Positions 7,630 through 14,830 of a stretch of 22,043 nt of DNA are shown piece by piece. Position 1 is the first letter of the stretch, and each line of letters starts with the position of its first letter. The position numbers and the translations under genes were made by a program. The notes under the pieces are model-generated. The model made no database searches, was not told where the DNA came from, and worked only from the letters and a program-made list of their open reading frames with translations. Source of the DNA: Methanosarcina sp. (GTDB lineage: Archaea > Halobacteriota > Methanosarcinia > Methanosarcinales > Methanosarcinaceae); the NCBI GenBank assembly GCA_013331265.1, contig DUGS01000003.1, positions 1 through 22,043 on the forward strand. The letters run 5' to 3'.

Positions 7630-9486
7630 TCAGGCAGCTATTTTTACATTTGACAGTTGCTTTTCTTCTGATAGTTGTTTTTCTTCGGGTATCTGTCTTC
7701 CGAATCCCTGTTTTCCTATCCCGGACCATTCCCTTACAAAATTTTCAAACCATATTTCCCACTGCCTGTACAACTCTTCGAGATAGGTTCCTGAGCTGGA
7801 TTTTGGGGCGGTTTCAAAGCCGGGCCTACCTGCTTTAATTGAGTCTGAAAGCAGCCAGAACATGTTGTTAGCCTCACTTACGGCGTCTGCTTCGAGCAGG
7901 AAAGGCATGCGATCCCCTTCATCTGCAATTTTTTCTTTTATTCTTGCCCTGAGTTCGATATTTTTCATTGCAGTATCAATGGTAATTCCCCATTTCCGGG
8001 CAATTTTTCCTATAAGTTCGGACTGCCCCTGTTCGAGAACCTCTCCTGCAAGCAGGCAGTCCTGAGAGGGGTCGTAATACATAATATCGGTAAAGATTTC
8101 GGAAGGTTCCAGTTCTTCAATACAGGCACATGTAACCTCTGCAATCCGGCTGACCCGTTTTACTTTTCTCATACTGCCCCCTGGCCTGATGCCTGAACAG
8201 ATTATCACTGCATCTGTCGCCTTAAAAGAAGCAGGAGGGACACCGAGGGTGTGTACTACTCTCTCATAAACGTTTTCAACGGATGAACCATGGATTGTGC
8301 CTATAACTGAGTTTCCGGCATTTCCTACCTGCATGGCTTCGTAGAGCACTTTGACTTCCGGCCCTCTCACCTCTCCCAGCACCAGAGAAGAGCTCCCAAG
8401 CCTGAGGGCAGCCCGAAGCGCAGTTTCAGGGCTCATTTCCGCTCCTGACTTCAGGACAGAAGACTGTGAACTCATCCCCTGAACCTTCCAGCCAAGTTCC
8501 TGGAGTTCTTCTGTGGGGAGTTCATGTGTGTCCTCGATTGTCAGAATCCTGTATTTCTGCGGGATTTCAAGAAGCATTGCTGATAAAAGGGACGTTTTTC
8601 CGGCTCCCACCTCTCCTGCGACAAGGACAGAAGCCTGCCCGTCCATAAGGAAACTCAAAAGCCCTGCTGCAAAAGGAGAAATAGAGCCTGTATTGATCAG
8701 TTTCGGCAGGGTCCAGGGTGTAAGGGAATGCTTTCGGAAGGCGTATGCAAGCCCGTTTGCACTTAGAGGGTCTCCTATTACGGATACTCTTACCCCGAAA
8801 GCCTCAAGGTTAAGCTCAAGCACCGGGACGGCTTCTCCAAATGGCCTGCCGCTAATAGTCCTGAACCTTGAGACAAGGGCATCAAGGTCGTCCTGCGAGA
8901 GAAAAACATTGCTTGTGCATTCCTCTCCATCCATTACAACATGCACCGGGTTTGTATCGGCAGGGGCATTGATGTATACGTCCGTTATTCTGAAATCCGA
9001 AAGGAGGTCTTCTACGATCCCGAGCCCGTTTGTATACCTTGCAAGGAGATCAGCATAACTTTCAAGTTCATCCGGACTGCAGGCTTTCCCGCTTTCGAGC
9101 AGTTCTTCTCCCAGGAGGGCTTTTGCCATCCGTTTAAAGTACTCCCTTGCTCCTGTCGGGTCTGCAAAGGCAAGGTCCTTTGGCCTGTGCCTGATCATCC
9201 TTCTCCTGACTTTCTCAAGCAGCCTGAGTTCTTCCTGCCGAAGGTTGTATTCAGGAGGCCGGATCATGTAAAGCTTTTCAGGCCTGTCGGTATAGCGGTA
9301 AATGGAAACCTCAAGGTTTCTTCCTTCCCTGCCGTTAATGTCATAACATTCGAGAAATTCGGTATTTTCCGGAGCCTCGGTGTAAATCCTGGAACTGGAA
9401 AAAGGCGGCCTGACATGAGATTTAATCCTGCTTTCGTAGTCAAAAAAAGTGTCTGTGATCTGTAGGGTTTGTGGAATTATCTGCAA
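7630..9486 (-). CDS. type II/IV secretion (archaeal type IV pilus) assembly ATPase
   Basis: This is a 618-residue hexameric secretion ATPase of the TadA/FlaI/VirB11 superfamily, cytoplasmic and powering pilin assembly. The N-terminal domain (about 30-240) contains the usual YxIxPPEY-like segment and ITDVYINAPAD. The Walker A is GEVGAGKT (291-298), the Asp box is TIEDTHELP (316-324), the Walker B-like segment is SLVLGEVRG (367-375) and the His box is GTIHG (396-400), so the catalytic set is complete. The frame opens with a TTG at 9486 inside the end of the upstream gene, a 47-base overlap; the next in-frame Met (residue 74) would cut into the conserved N-domain. The C-terminus ends in an EEKQLSEEKQLS repeat made by an 18-bp tandem duplication. 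It forms an operon with the Cys-rich gene upstream and two F-type membrane genes downstream. Confidence 0.9.
   Translation of the reverse strand: MQIIPQTLQITDTFFDYESRIKSHVRPPFSSSRIYTEAPENTEFLECYDINGREGRNLEVSIYRYTDRPEKLYMIRPPEYNLRQEELRLLEKVRRRMIRHRPKDLAFADPTGAREYFKRMAKALLGEELLESGKACSPDELESYADLLARYTNGLGIVEDLLSDFRITDVYINAPADTNPVHVVMDGEECTSNVFLSQDDLDALVSRFRTISGRPFGEAVPVLELNLEAFGVRVSVIGDPLSANGLAYAFRKHSLTPWTLPKLINTGSISPFAAGLLSFLMDGQASVLVAGEVGAGKTSLLSAMLLEIPQKYRILTIEDTHELPTEELQELGWKVQGMSSQSSVLKSGAEMSPETALRAALRLGSSSLVLGEVRGPEVKVLYEAMQVGNAGNSVIGTIHGSSVENVYERVVHTLGVPPASFKATDAVIICSGIRPGGSMRKVKRVSRIAEVTCACIEELEPSEIFTDIMYYDPSQDCLLAGEVLEQGQSELIGKIARKWGITIDTAMKNIELRARIKEKIADEGDRMPFLLEADAVSEANNMFWLLSDSIKAGRPGFETAPKSSSGTYLEELYRQWEIWFENFVREWSGIGKQGFGRQIPEEKQLSEEKQLSNVKIAA
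7652..7687. repeat. imperfect 18-bp tandem duplication at the ATPase C-terminus
   Basis: Units at 7652-7669 and 7670-7687 match at 15 of 18 positions. They are in frame and encode the doubled peptide EEKQLS on the minus strand, 20 bases from the stop codon. Confidence 0.8.
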
Positions 9487-10390
9487 ATTTGCCTTTTTTG
9501 TTCCCCTCTGCCTTCTCCTTTTTCTCTTTATCCTCCCCCCGAACCGGATGCGAAACCAGTTTAGATAAAGAGATCCCGGCTAGAGATGCAGGAGTAACTT
9601 CCCCAGAGATGTTTTCTATCAGGTTTTCGGTTTTCGTTCCTGCTTTTCCTCCTATTTTTAACTTTAATTTTGACTTTGAGTTCACCCTCGCTAGTCCTTC
9701 CGAATTGTTTACCTTTTCTTTTTCGTCTTTCAAACCTTCTAACAAACCTGATGACAAACAATAGCCGGACTTTTTGATAACAGGAACGGAAGGAACTTCA
9801 GGAAAACAGGATATTTTCTTTTCGATTTCATTCAGGGTGCTGTAGAAACCTTCGGAACATGCCACGCAGACAGGGGCAGCATCTGGAGCTCTTGCAAACA
9901 TCTTTTTGGTAATCTCCCTCAGCTCGGACCTTGCTTTTAAAGGATCAGTTTCCACGGTTTCGGCAAGAGAAGCAATTATCTTCTTTCTTTCAAGCTCACA
10001 CTTATTCTTTTCCTGCCTGTCACACGCTTCAGGGACAACTTCAACGCTCCGGTACGCTGCAATAGTTCCCTTGAAGCCTGCCAGAGCATAAAGCAGGGAC
10101 AGGGATTTTCCTTCATAATCCCGTTCGTAAAGCCTTGAGAGTACAAGGCAATCGGCATGAATCTCCTTTTGCAGTATTCCGAATACATTCTTTCTGCAGT
10201 GCGAATCGTTTAGCGAAGACCCGGCTTCACATTCTCTGCAATTAATTACAATTGTTTTCCGGTTTTTCGTCTGCTTTATCCTGTGAGGACAGTTTTCTTC
10301 TTCCTCTTTCTTTTTACCCTGAAGTACGCCCTGATTGAAGCTTTTAACAGCTTCCTGCAGGCTGCTGGCAGCATCCTGAAGTTTAAGCAT
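9440..10390 (-). CDS. Cys-rich protein, likely a detached N-terminal module of the pilus ATPase
   Basis: This is a 316-residue soluble protein. Residues 30-120 contain C34, C51-x2-C54, C65 and C81, spaced like a zinc-binding knot (NCPHR, INCRECEAG, SHCRKNVFGIL), followed by a helical LVLSRLYERDYEGKSLSLLYALAGF segment. A second CVAC pair sits at 175-178. From memory, similar Cys-rich segments precede the catalytic part in some archaeal pilus ATPases, which would make this a separately encoded ATPase domain; that comparison needs a profile search. Residues about 200-316 are low-complexity, Lys/Ser-rich and probably a disordered tether. The gene overlaps the ATPase start by 47 bases in another frame. 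This could be natural coupling or an ancient frameshift separating one ancestral gene. The ATG at 10390 is clear, but the ribosome-binding site is weak. Confidence 0.7.
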   Translation of the reverse strand: MLKLQDAASSLQEAVKSFNQGVLQGKKKEEEENCPHRIKQTKNRKTIVINCRECEAGSSLNDSHCRKNVFGILQKEIHADCLVLSRLYERDYEGKSLSLLYALAGFKGTIAAYRSVEVVPEACDRQEKNKCELERKKIIASLAETVETDPLKARSELREITKKMFARAPDAAPVCVACSEGFYSTLNEIEKKISCFPEVPSVPVIKKSGYCLSSGLLEGLKDEKEKVNNSEGLARVNSKSKLKLKIGGKAGTKTENLIENISGEVTPASLAGISLSKLVSHPVRGEDKEKKEKAEGNKKGKFADNSTNPTDHRHFF

Positions 10391-10555
10391 TATATCCAGA
10401 ATTCAAACCCCCGTTTCCCCGGATAACTCTGTAATTAATATTCAAATGTATTAAAGTGTTTCGATTAATCGCCCGTGATGAATCTTTAAGCTAGCGCAGG
10501 ATAATTTTAAAAAAATAGAATAAAAGGAATTAACGAAGAGAGTTTAAAAGAGAGT
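10391..10555. other. intergenic region upstream of the pilus-type cluster
   Basis: An AT-rich spacer lies between the ogg-like gene's stop and the start of the Cys-rich gene, both on the minus strand. It should contain the promoter of the pilus-type operon. The AT-rich run at about 10431-10452 is the best TATA candidate on the minus strand. No hairpin terminator of note is seen. Confidence 0.35.
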
Positions 10556-10559
10556 TTAA
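10536..10559. repeat. 12-bp perfect tandem repeat over the ogg stop codon
   Basis: AAGAGAGTTTAA occurs at 10536-10547 and 10548-10559. The minus-strand stop codon of the glycosylase (10556-10558) lies inside the second unit. Confidence 0.85.
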
Positions 10560-11404
10560 TAAAGACTTACAAACCCCTCAACCCTTTTCTGATAATAAAG
10601 ATACTCCTGGGCATACCCGCAGTAGTGTCCGAAATATTCCCGCCCCCATTGTCCCATACAGCTCAGGTTTGTACAGGTTTCAAAGTAGCTGTCATCGATA
10701 TGGTAATGCTGGATGATCTGCCTGACGTGGGTATCTACCGGAAAAGATTCCATTTTCTCAAAGGCGAAAAGGAGGACGCAGTCAGCAACTTTTTCCCCTA
10801 TTCCGCGGAGCCTCATAAGACGTTCCCTGGCATATTTGTATTCAAGGCGAAAAATGGCATCAAAGTCCAGTTCTCCTGAACATACTTCTTCTGCTGCTGC
10901 TTTTATGCGTTCCGCCCTGAAGCCGAGCTTGCACCTGTTAAGGAGAGACATATCCGCGTTTGCAAGAGTCTCGGGGTCGGGAAAGCTGAAATATCCATCT
11001 TCGAGCTCCTGCCCTAAATGCTGGCTCAGAAGGCAGATCCTTTTCTTTATTGTTGGGATGCTCGAAGCCGTGGCAAGCATATAAGAAATCAGGCATTCCC
11101 ATGGGTCCTGACGGATTAGACGAAGGCCCATGTACCTGTTTATCGCCCTGTCTATCAGAAGGTCCCTGTTGATGCTCTCATAAATTAAAGAGAGGTCGTC
11201 GTCAAGGCGAAAATAATGAGAGATAAATTCGGGGTGGAGACTTGAATCAACCAGCAGTTCTCCGCTGTCTTCCTCCTGTGAAATACGGATGACATTATCT
11301 CCTACAACTCCCGTCCACCAGTCTCCTTCCTTTTTCCAGCGGAACACCTGCCCGCAGTCAAGGGTGTAATTGAGGTTAAAAAGTTCGGGTTCAAGCCTGT
11401 ACAT
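10556..11404 (-). CDS. ogg: 8-oxoguanine DNA glycosylase/AP lyase, OGG1 type
   Basis: This is a bifunctional DNA repair glycosylase that removes 8-oxoguanine opposite C and nicks the backbone. The N-terminal OGG_N fold is seen in LNYTLDCGQVFRWKKEGDWW. The helix-hairpin-helix is LMRLRGIGEKVADCVLLFAFEK, with the catalytic Lys of GEKVADC, followed by FPVDTHV with the essential Asp. This is the same arrangement as the human OGG1 Lys/Asp pair. No iron-sulfur Cys cluster is present, as expected for OGG1 rather than EndoIII. I start it at the ATG at 11404 (282 residues), preceded by a GAGGGGG run. An in-frame TTG at 11413 would add three residues. The start lies inside the end of the sugar-kinase gene, so translation is probably coupled to it, although the two functions have no known link. 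Confidence 0.92.
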   Translation of the reverse strand: MYRLEPELFNLNYTLDCGQVFRWKKEGDWWTGVVGDNVIRISQEEDSGELLVDSSLHPEFISHYFRLDDDLSLIYESINRDLLIDRAINRYMGLRLIRQDPWECLISYMLATASSIPTIKKRICLLSQHLGQELEDGYFSFPDPETLANADMSLLNRCKLGFRAERIKAAAEEVCSGELDFDAIFRLEYKYARERLMRLRGIGEKVADCVLLFAFEKMESFPVDTHVRQIIQHYHIDDSYFETCTNLSCMGQWGREYFGHYCGYAQEYLYYQKRVEGFVSLY

Positions 11405-12899
11405 CCAGTTCAAGCCCCCTCAAAAAGATTCCCGCAGTTAATGTATCCCCTAGCCCTACAGTCGTTATAGGGGATTTGCAGAGCATTGTGGGGAGGATGC
11501 AGAGCATATAACCATCCACTAAAGCAAAAGCCCCCTTCCCGCAGGCTGTTCCGCCAAAGGCTTTCAGGAAAAGCTGCAGCTGCTCCCTTCCAAACCTGCT
11601 CTCCTGAAGTTTTAAAGCATCTTTTTCTACAAATTCCCGCCCTCCGAGCCTGCCTGAAGCCGCATATGCTCCTGCACACTTCAGCCCAAAGCCCATGGCT
11701 TCGAGTTTTTTCCCGGCTGCTTCCAACAGGGCCGGACTTTCTCTATAATCCCATTTTCTTTCATCCCATTTTTCTGAAATTCCGGATTCAGCAGAGTTTT
11801 CAGAATCCGGCTTAAAGGCAGCCAGAACGAATTCCCTTGTGTGAATAAAGAGTTTTCCAAGCCTATTCAAAGAAGCAAGTTTACATGCTGCCTTCCCTAT
11901 AGATTCGGCTTCCATATGTAAAAGCCCTTCAGAAGGAATTCCGTGCAGGTCAGTAAACATTGAAAGTTCATCTTCGTTCATTCCGATACTGTCTGAGATT
12001 CCAGCAAACTTTGAAAACACTGAATTTGCAATCTCTCTGCTCGCAAAATGCCCGAATTCTACATGAATCCTGAGCCTTTCATTCTTTGCTTTCCATGCTT
12101 TAAGTTGAGAATAAGAATTTTCAATGATATCTTTATAGGTGCTGCCGTCTGGATAGGTCTCAAGAAGGAGATGGAAACCCGATATGAGTGCCCCGTCCAT
12201 TTCTTCTGCATGACTCAGGGCATAATTCTCAAAAGCAGAACTGGTAAAGAGCCTGAAATTTAAGTGGTCACAGGTCGCTATGAAGCGGTTTTCCCTGGGG
12301 ACCCTTATTTCTGTCCCATAAAGGGAAAAGGTTTCACCTTCGGAAAAATCAAAAACGAAATGTATCGGGTCCTGGTTGCTGAAAGGAGTATGTGTATTAC
12401 GTGTGTTATGCTCATTATGTATATTTTTTTCAGATTCCGTTTTCGTCTTTTCCGCCTTCAGATTTTCCTTTCCCGCTTCTTCATCTGCCTGTAGAGGAGC
12501 ATCTGGTAAATATACTGCCTTTTTTGAAAATAAAGAAAGCTGGATTTCTGAGGGGACTGCGACATTCGGGACTACTCTCGAGGCCCCGATTTCAGAAAGG
12601 GCATTTGCCATAATCCCGGCATTCCCACCCATTCTCACAAGGGACTTTTGAAAATATCGGTTCTTCAGGAACTCAAAGACTGTCTGCTCAAAAACAAGCC
12701 ATTCAGCCCCATAACCGTTTTTCATACAATAGGCAAGCCCTGCCACAAAATCGGATTCGGAATGAATTTTTTCGGGAGGATTTTTTATCTTTTCAAGAAT
12801 TTCAGTCTTCTTAAAAGCTCTCAGCAGTTCCGAAACTTCAGCTCCGTTTATCCTGTATACAGAGTCTATATTTACGTTATAGCCGCAAAGTATATTCAT
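11391..12899 (-). CDS. ADP-dependent glucokinase/phosphofructokinase family homologue
   Basis: This 502-residue sugar kinase of the ribokinase-like ADP-dependent family uses ADP rather than ATP. The N-terminus has the substrate-site motif NVNID (8-12), then RMGGNAGIMAN (89-99) and HVEFGHFASREI in the core. The end carries TTVGLGDTLTAGIF with the catalytic Asp of GLGD (about D485). All motifs of an active enzyme seem present. Relative to the neighbouring PfkC it has a polar insert of about 38 residues (139-176) rich in Glu, Lys, Asn and His. Its substrate is unknown: glucose, fructose 6-phosphate or another sugar are all possible. The ATG at 12899 has an AGGAA ribosome-binding site. It lies 199 bases downstream of pfkC, behind a hairpin, and overlaps the glycosylase gene. 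Confidence 0.87.
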   Translation of the reverse strand: MNILCGYNVNIDSVYRINGAEVSELLRAFKKTEILEKIKNPPEKIHSESDFVAGLAYCMKNGYGAEWLVFEQTVFEFLKNRYFQKSLVRMGGNAGIMANALSEIGASRVVPNVAVPSEIQLSLFSKKAVYLPDAPLQADEEAGKENLKAEKTKTESEKNIHNEHNTRNTHTPFSNQDPIHFVFDFSEGETFSLYGTEIRVPRENRFIATCDHLNFRLFTSSAFENYALSHAEEMDGALISGFHLLLETYPDGSTYKDIIENSYSQLKAWKAKNERLRIHVEFGHFASREIANSVFSKFAGISDSIGMNEDELSMFTDLHGIPSEGLLHMEAESIGKAACKLASLNRLGKLFIHTREFVLAAFKPDSENSAESGISEKWDERKWDYRESPALLEAAGKKLEAMGFGLKCAGAYAASGRLGGREFVEKDALKLQESRFGREQLQLFLKAFGGTACGKGAFALVDGYMLCILPTMLCKSPITTVGLGDTLTAGIFLRGLELDVQA

Positions 12900-12955
12900 C
12901 TAACCGGTTCCTGTAGATTCAAATAAAGAGGCAGCCTTTTTTTCAGGCTTTCATA

Positions 12956-12970
12956 TTGAAAATATTTCAA
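12956..12970. promoter_or_regulatory. small perfect dyad upstream of the kinase homologue
   Basis: TTGAAA-ATA-TTTCAA is a perfect 6-bp inverted repeat, 57-71 bases upstream of the ATG at 12899 on the minus strand. It is placed where an operator or promoter element would be expected. This is weak evidence on its own. Confidence 0.3.
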
Positions 12971-12982
12971 TTTATTGTAAAA

Positions 12983-13006
12983 CGAGACAGATAAGGAATC
13001 TGTCTC
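12983..13006 (-). terminator. hairpin after pfkC, probable terminator
   Basis: GAGACAGAT (12984-12992) and ATCTGTCTC (12998-13006) make a perfect 9-bp stem with a 5-base loop. On the minus strand the stem is followed by GTTTT, and it lies about 95 bases after the pfkC stop. It separates pfkC from the kinase homologue. Confidence 0.55.
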
Positions 13007-13032
13007 AAAAAAATATTTTGGGAATAATGTTT

Positions 13033-13084
13033 AGGGAAATAATTTCACAAAACTTTCTAGGGAAATAATTTCACAAAACTTTCT
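13033..13084. repeat. perfect 26-bp tandem duplication downstream of pfkC
   Basis: The 26-base unit at 13033-13058 is repeated exactly at 13059-13084. A degenerate echo of the unit's start lies at about 13019-13032. The array sits 15-66 bases beyond the pfkC stop, within the presumed 3' untranslated region. Confidence 0.92.
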
Positions 13085-13098
13085 GGAATATACATAAT

Positions 13099-14574
13099 TT
13101 ATTTCCCTGACTTGATCTGTTTCATCCTTGCAAGCATGGCAGCAAAAGCCCCTGCAGAAATGGTATCGCCTATCCCTACTGTTGCTATTGGCTTATCTAC
13201 TACTTTGGAAGGGATGAGAATAGCGTCATGGTCCGGCCCGTAGATATAACCATATTCGAATTCATCCGGGCTGCAGAGCTTTCTTCCAGTACAGTAGAGC
13301 TTGAAGTTTTCCAGATCTTCTAAACCCTGAGCCGAGACAGGTACTCTCAGGCCGGCTTCGGCTTCAGTAAGGTTCTCGATTTTCCCGTTAAGGGCCTTGG
13401 CAGCTGCCAGGACCGAGGAAAAGAGCAGGGCATCCCTTTGTTCTTTCAGGGTGAGAGGATGACCTTTGGCAAGGATGCAGATATAGAAGCCAAGAGAGTG
13501 AACGTGTACCCTTTCAAGTTTAAGGTCCTTCATTAACTGGACAGCCCCCTGGTAAAGGGACATAATCCCGTTTTCTCCTTTCCGGATAACGGAATATGAA
13601 AGTTCCTCATACCCCAGCACGTTAAGGGCATTTGCCACTTCCACAGTGTCAAGCCCAAGGGAATGAACATGACTTGCAACAATATCTGTTAGCATAGTCT
13701 TTCTTATAAGCCGGTTCTGGATGGATGTAAGTTCCACATGGATGCGGAGGTCAGGGTTAAGGGACTTTAACTTTTTAATTACTTGTACTGAGTGTTCAAC
13801 GTAGTCCTTATAGGTAGACCCGTCCTCGTATTCTTCTTTTATCATTTGATAACCGGAAAGCATTGCTCCGTCAATCGGGAAAATGGAGTCAAGCTGCTCA
13901 TAGACCTGTCTGTCCATATCCAGACGGATCCATTTAGGACGGGAAGAAATAATCAGACGGTTGTCCCTGGGTACTTTGAAATTGCTCCCTGCACAGGTCA
14001 CGTTGAGGTCTTTGGAATATTCAAATATCCAGTTGACCTTTGACCCGATTCCGGGCTTGAAAGCCTCTGCAGGTGGTTTGAGGATGACCTTTCCGTTTTC
14101 CACTTTCGGATGAAGGATATTGCCGCTATTTACAAAGTATTCTGCCTGCTCTTCGGAAAGCCAGGGAATATAAGTTACTATCTTTTTCAGGTCTAACTGG
14201 GCAAGAAGGTTTGAAATAATCCCTGCCTGGCCGCCCATGCGTGCATAATCAAAACCCAGATGTTCCTTTAGCCACTTATGGGTTTCTTCTGTATACGCAG
14301 GCACTTCTGCAGCTTTTCCTTCCCGCATAGAAATAAGCAGTCGGGCAACAAAATCCATAGGCTCGGCAATTTCTCTTGGATATACCGCAACTCTTTCCTG
14401 AATTTCAGCCTCATCGAAAAGCCCGATAAGCTTTGATATGTCTTCCTCAGTCAGGTGTCTGATAGCATCTATATTGCTATTATAAGCTACAAACATCCCG
14501 TCCAGATAAGGAAGGGCTTCTTTTGCATTGTAAAACGCTTCTGTATGGCGCTGTTCCCATTCTTCCATGTCCAC
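13099..14574 (-). CDS. pfkC: ADP-dependent phosphofructokinase
   Basis: This 491-residue cytoplasmic enzyme converts fructose 6-phosphate and ADP to fructose 1,6-bisphosphate and AMP in the modified Embden-Meyerhof pathway of archaea. Homologues can also phosphorylate glucose. The substrate motif is NSNIDA (32-37), followed by RMGGQAGIISN (112-122), HVELTSIQNR in the centre and ATVGIGDTISAGAF near the end, with the catalytic Asp of GIGD (about D470). The length fits the family. The frame opens with a GTG at 14574, eight bases after a GGGGGT run; an ATG two codons later is an alternative. It is followed by a 26-bp tandem repeat and a terminator-like hairpin. In methanogens this step serves breakdown of stored glycogen (established for the family). 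Confidence 0.93.
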   Translation of the reverse strand: MDMEEWEQRHTEAFYNAKEALPYLDGMFVAYNSNIDAIRHLTEEDISKLIGLFDEAEIQERVAVYPREIAEPMDFVARLLISMREGKAAEVPAYTEETHKWLKEHLGFDYARMGGQAGIISNLLAQLDLKKIVTYIPWLSEEQAEYFVNSGNILHPKVENGKVILKPPAEAFKPGIGSKVNWIFEYSKDLNVTCAGSNFKVPRDNRLIISSRPKWIRLDMDRQVYEQLDSIFPIDGAMLSGYQMIKEEYEDGSTYKDYVEHSVQVIKKLKSLNPDLRIHVELTSIQNRLIRKTMLTDIVASHVHSLGLDTVEVANALNVLGYEELSYSVIRKGENGIMSLYQGAVQLMKDLKLERVHVHSLGFYICILAKGHPLTLKEQRDALLFSSVLAAAKALNGKIENLTEAEAGLRVPVSAQGLEDLENFKLYCTGRKLCSPDEFEYGYIYGPDHDAILIPSKVVDKPIATVGIGDTISAGAFAAMLARMKQIKSGK

Positions 14575-14830
14575 GTCAGTAAACCCCCTGGGAATAAAAT
14601 AAAGTATCCAGAACTAAAAAATAAAAAATCTGGAGTAAAGGAAAATAAACCAGGATAAATCCAAACTTTTGAGTACATGGATTATCTTGCTATATTTCCT
14701 CTAATCTCATTCTACGTTTACTTATTTAACTTTGTGTAAATTAAAGATCTTAGGGGAAGTCAGTCTGACCTGATGCCAGCATTGAGCTGTATTTACGAGA
14801 TCTTATATCCAATACACAAAGTCACTCGGT
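14575..14830. other. intergenic region between argJ and pfkC
   Basis: This region is non-coding. TCCAGA (14607-14612) and TCTGGA (14629-14634) form a spaced dyad 33-60 bases upstream of the pfkC start, around an A-rich core that could hold TATA-like sequence on the minus strand. A perfect GTCAG-T-CTGAC palindrome lies at 14759-14769. Neither can be assigned a function from sequence alone. Confidence 0.3.

Noticed and set aside
8513..9058. 181-codon plus-strand open frame inside the ATPase gene
   Set aside because: It is antisense to conserved ATPase coding sequence with intact Walker motifs, and its translation is Ser/Arg-rich with no pattern.
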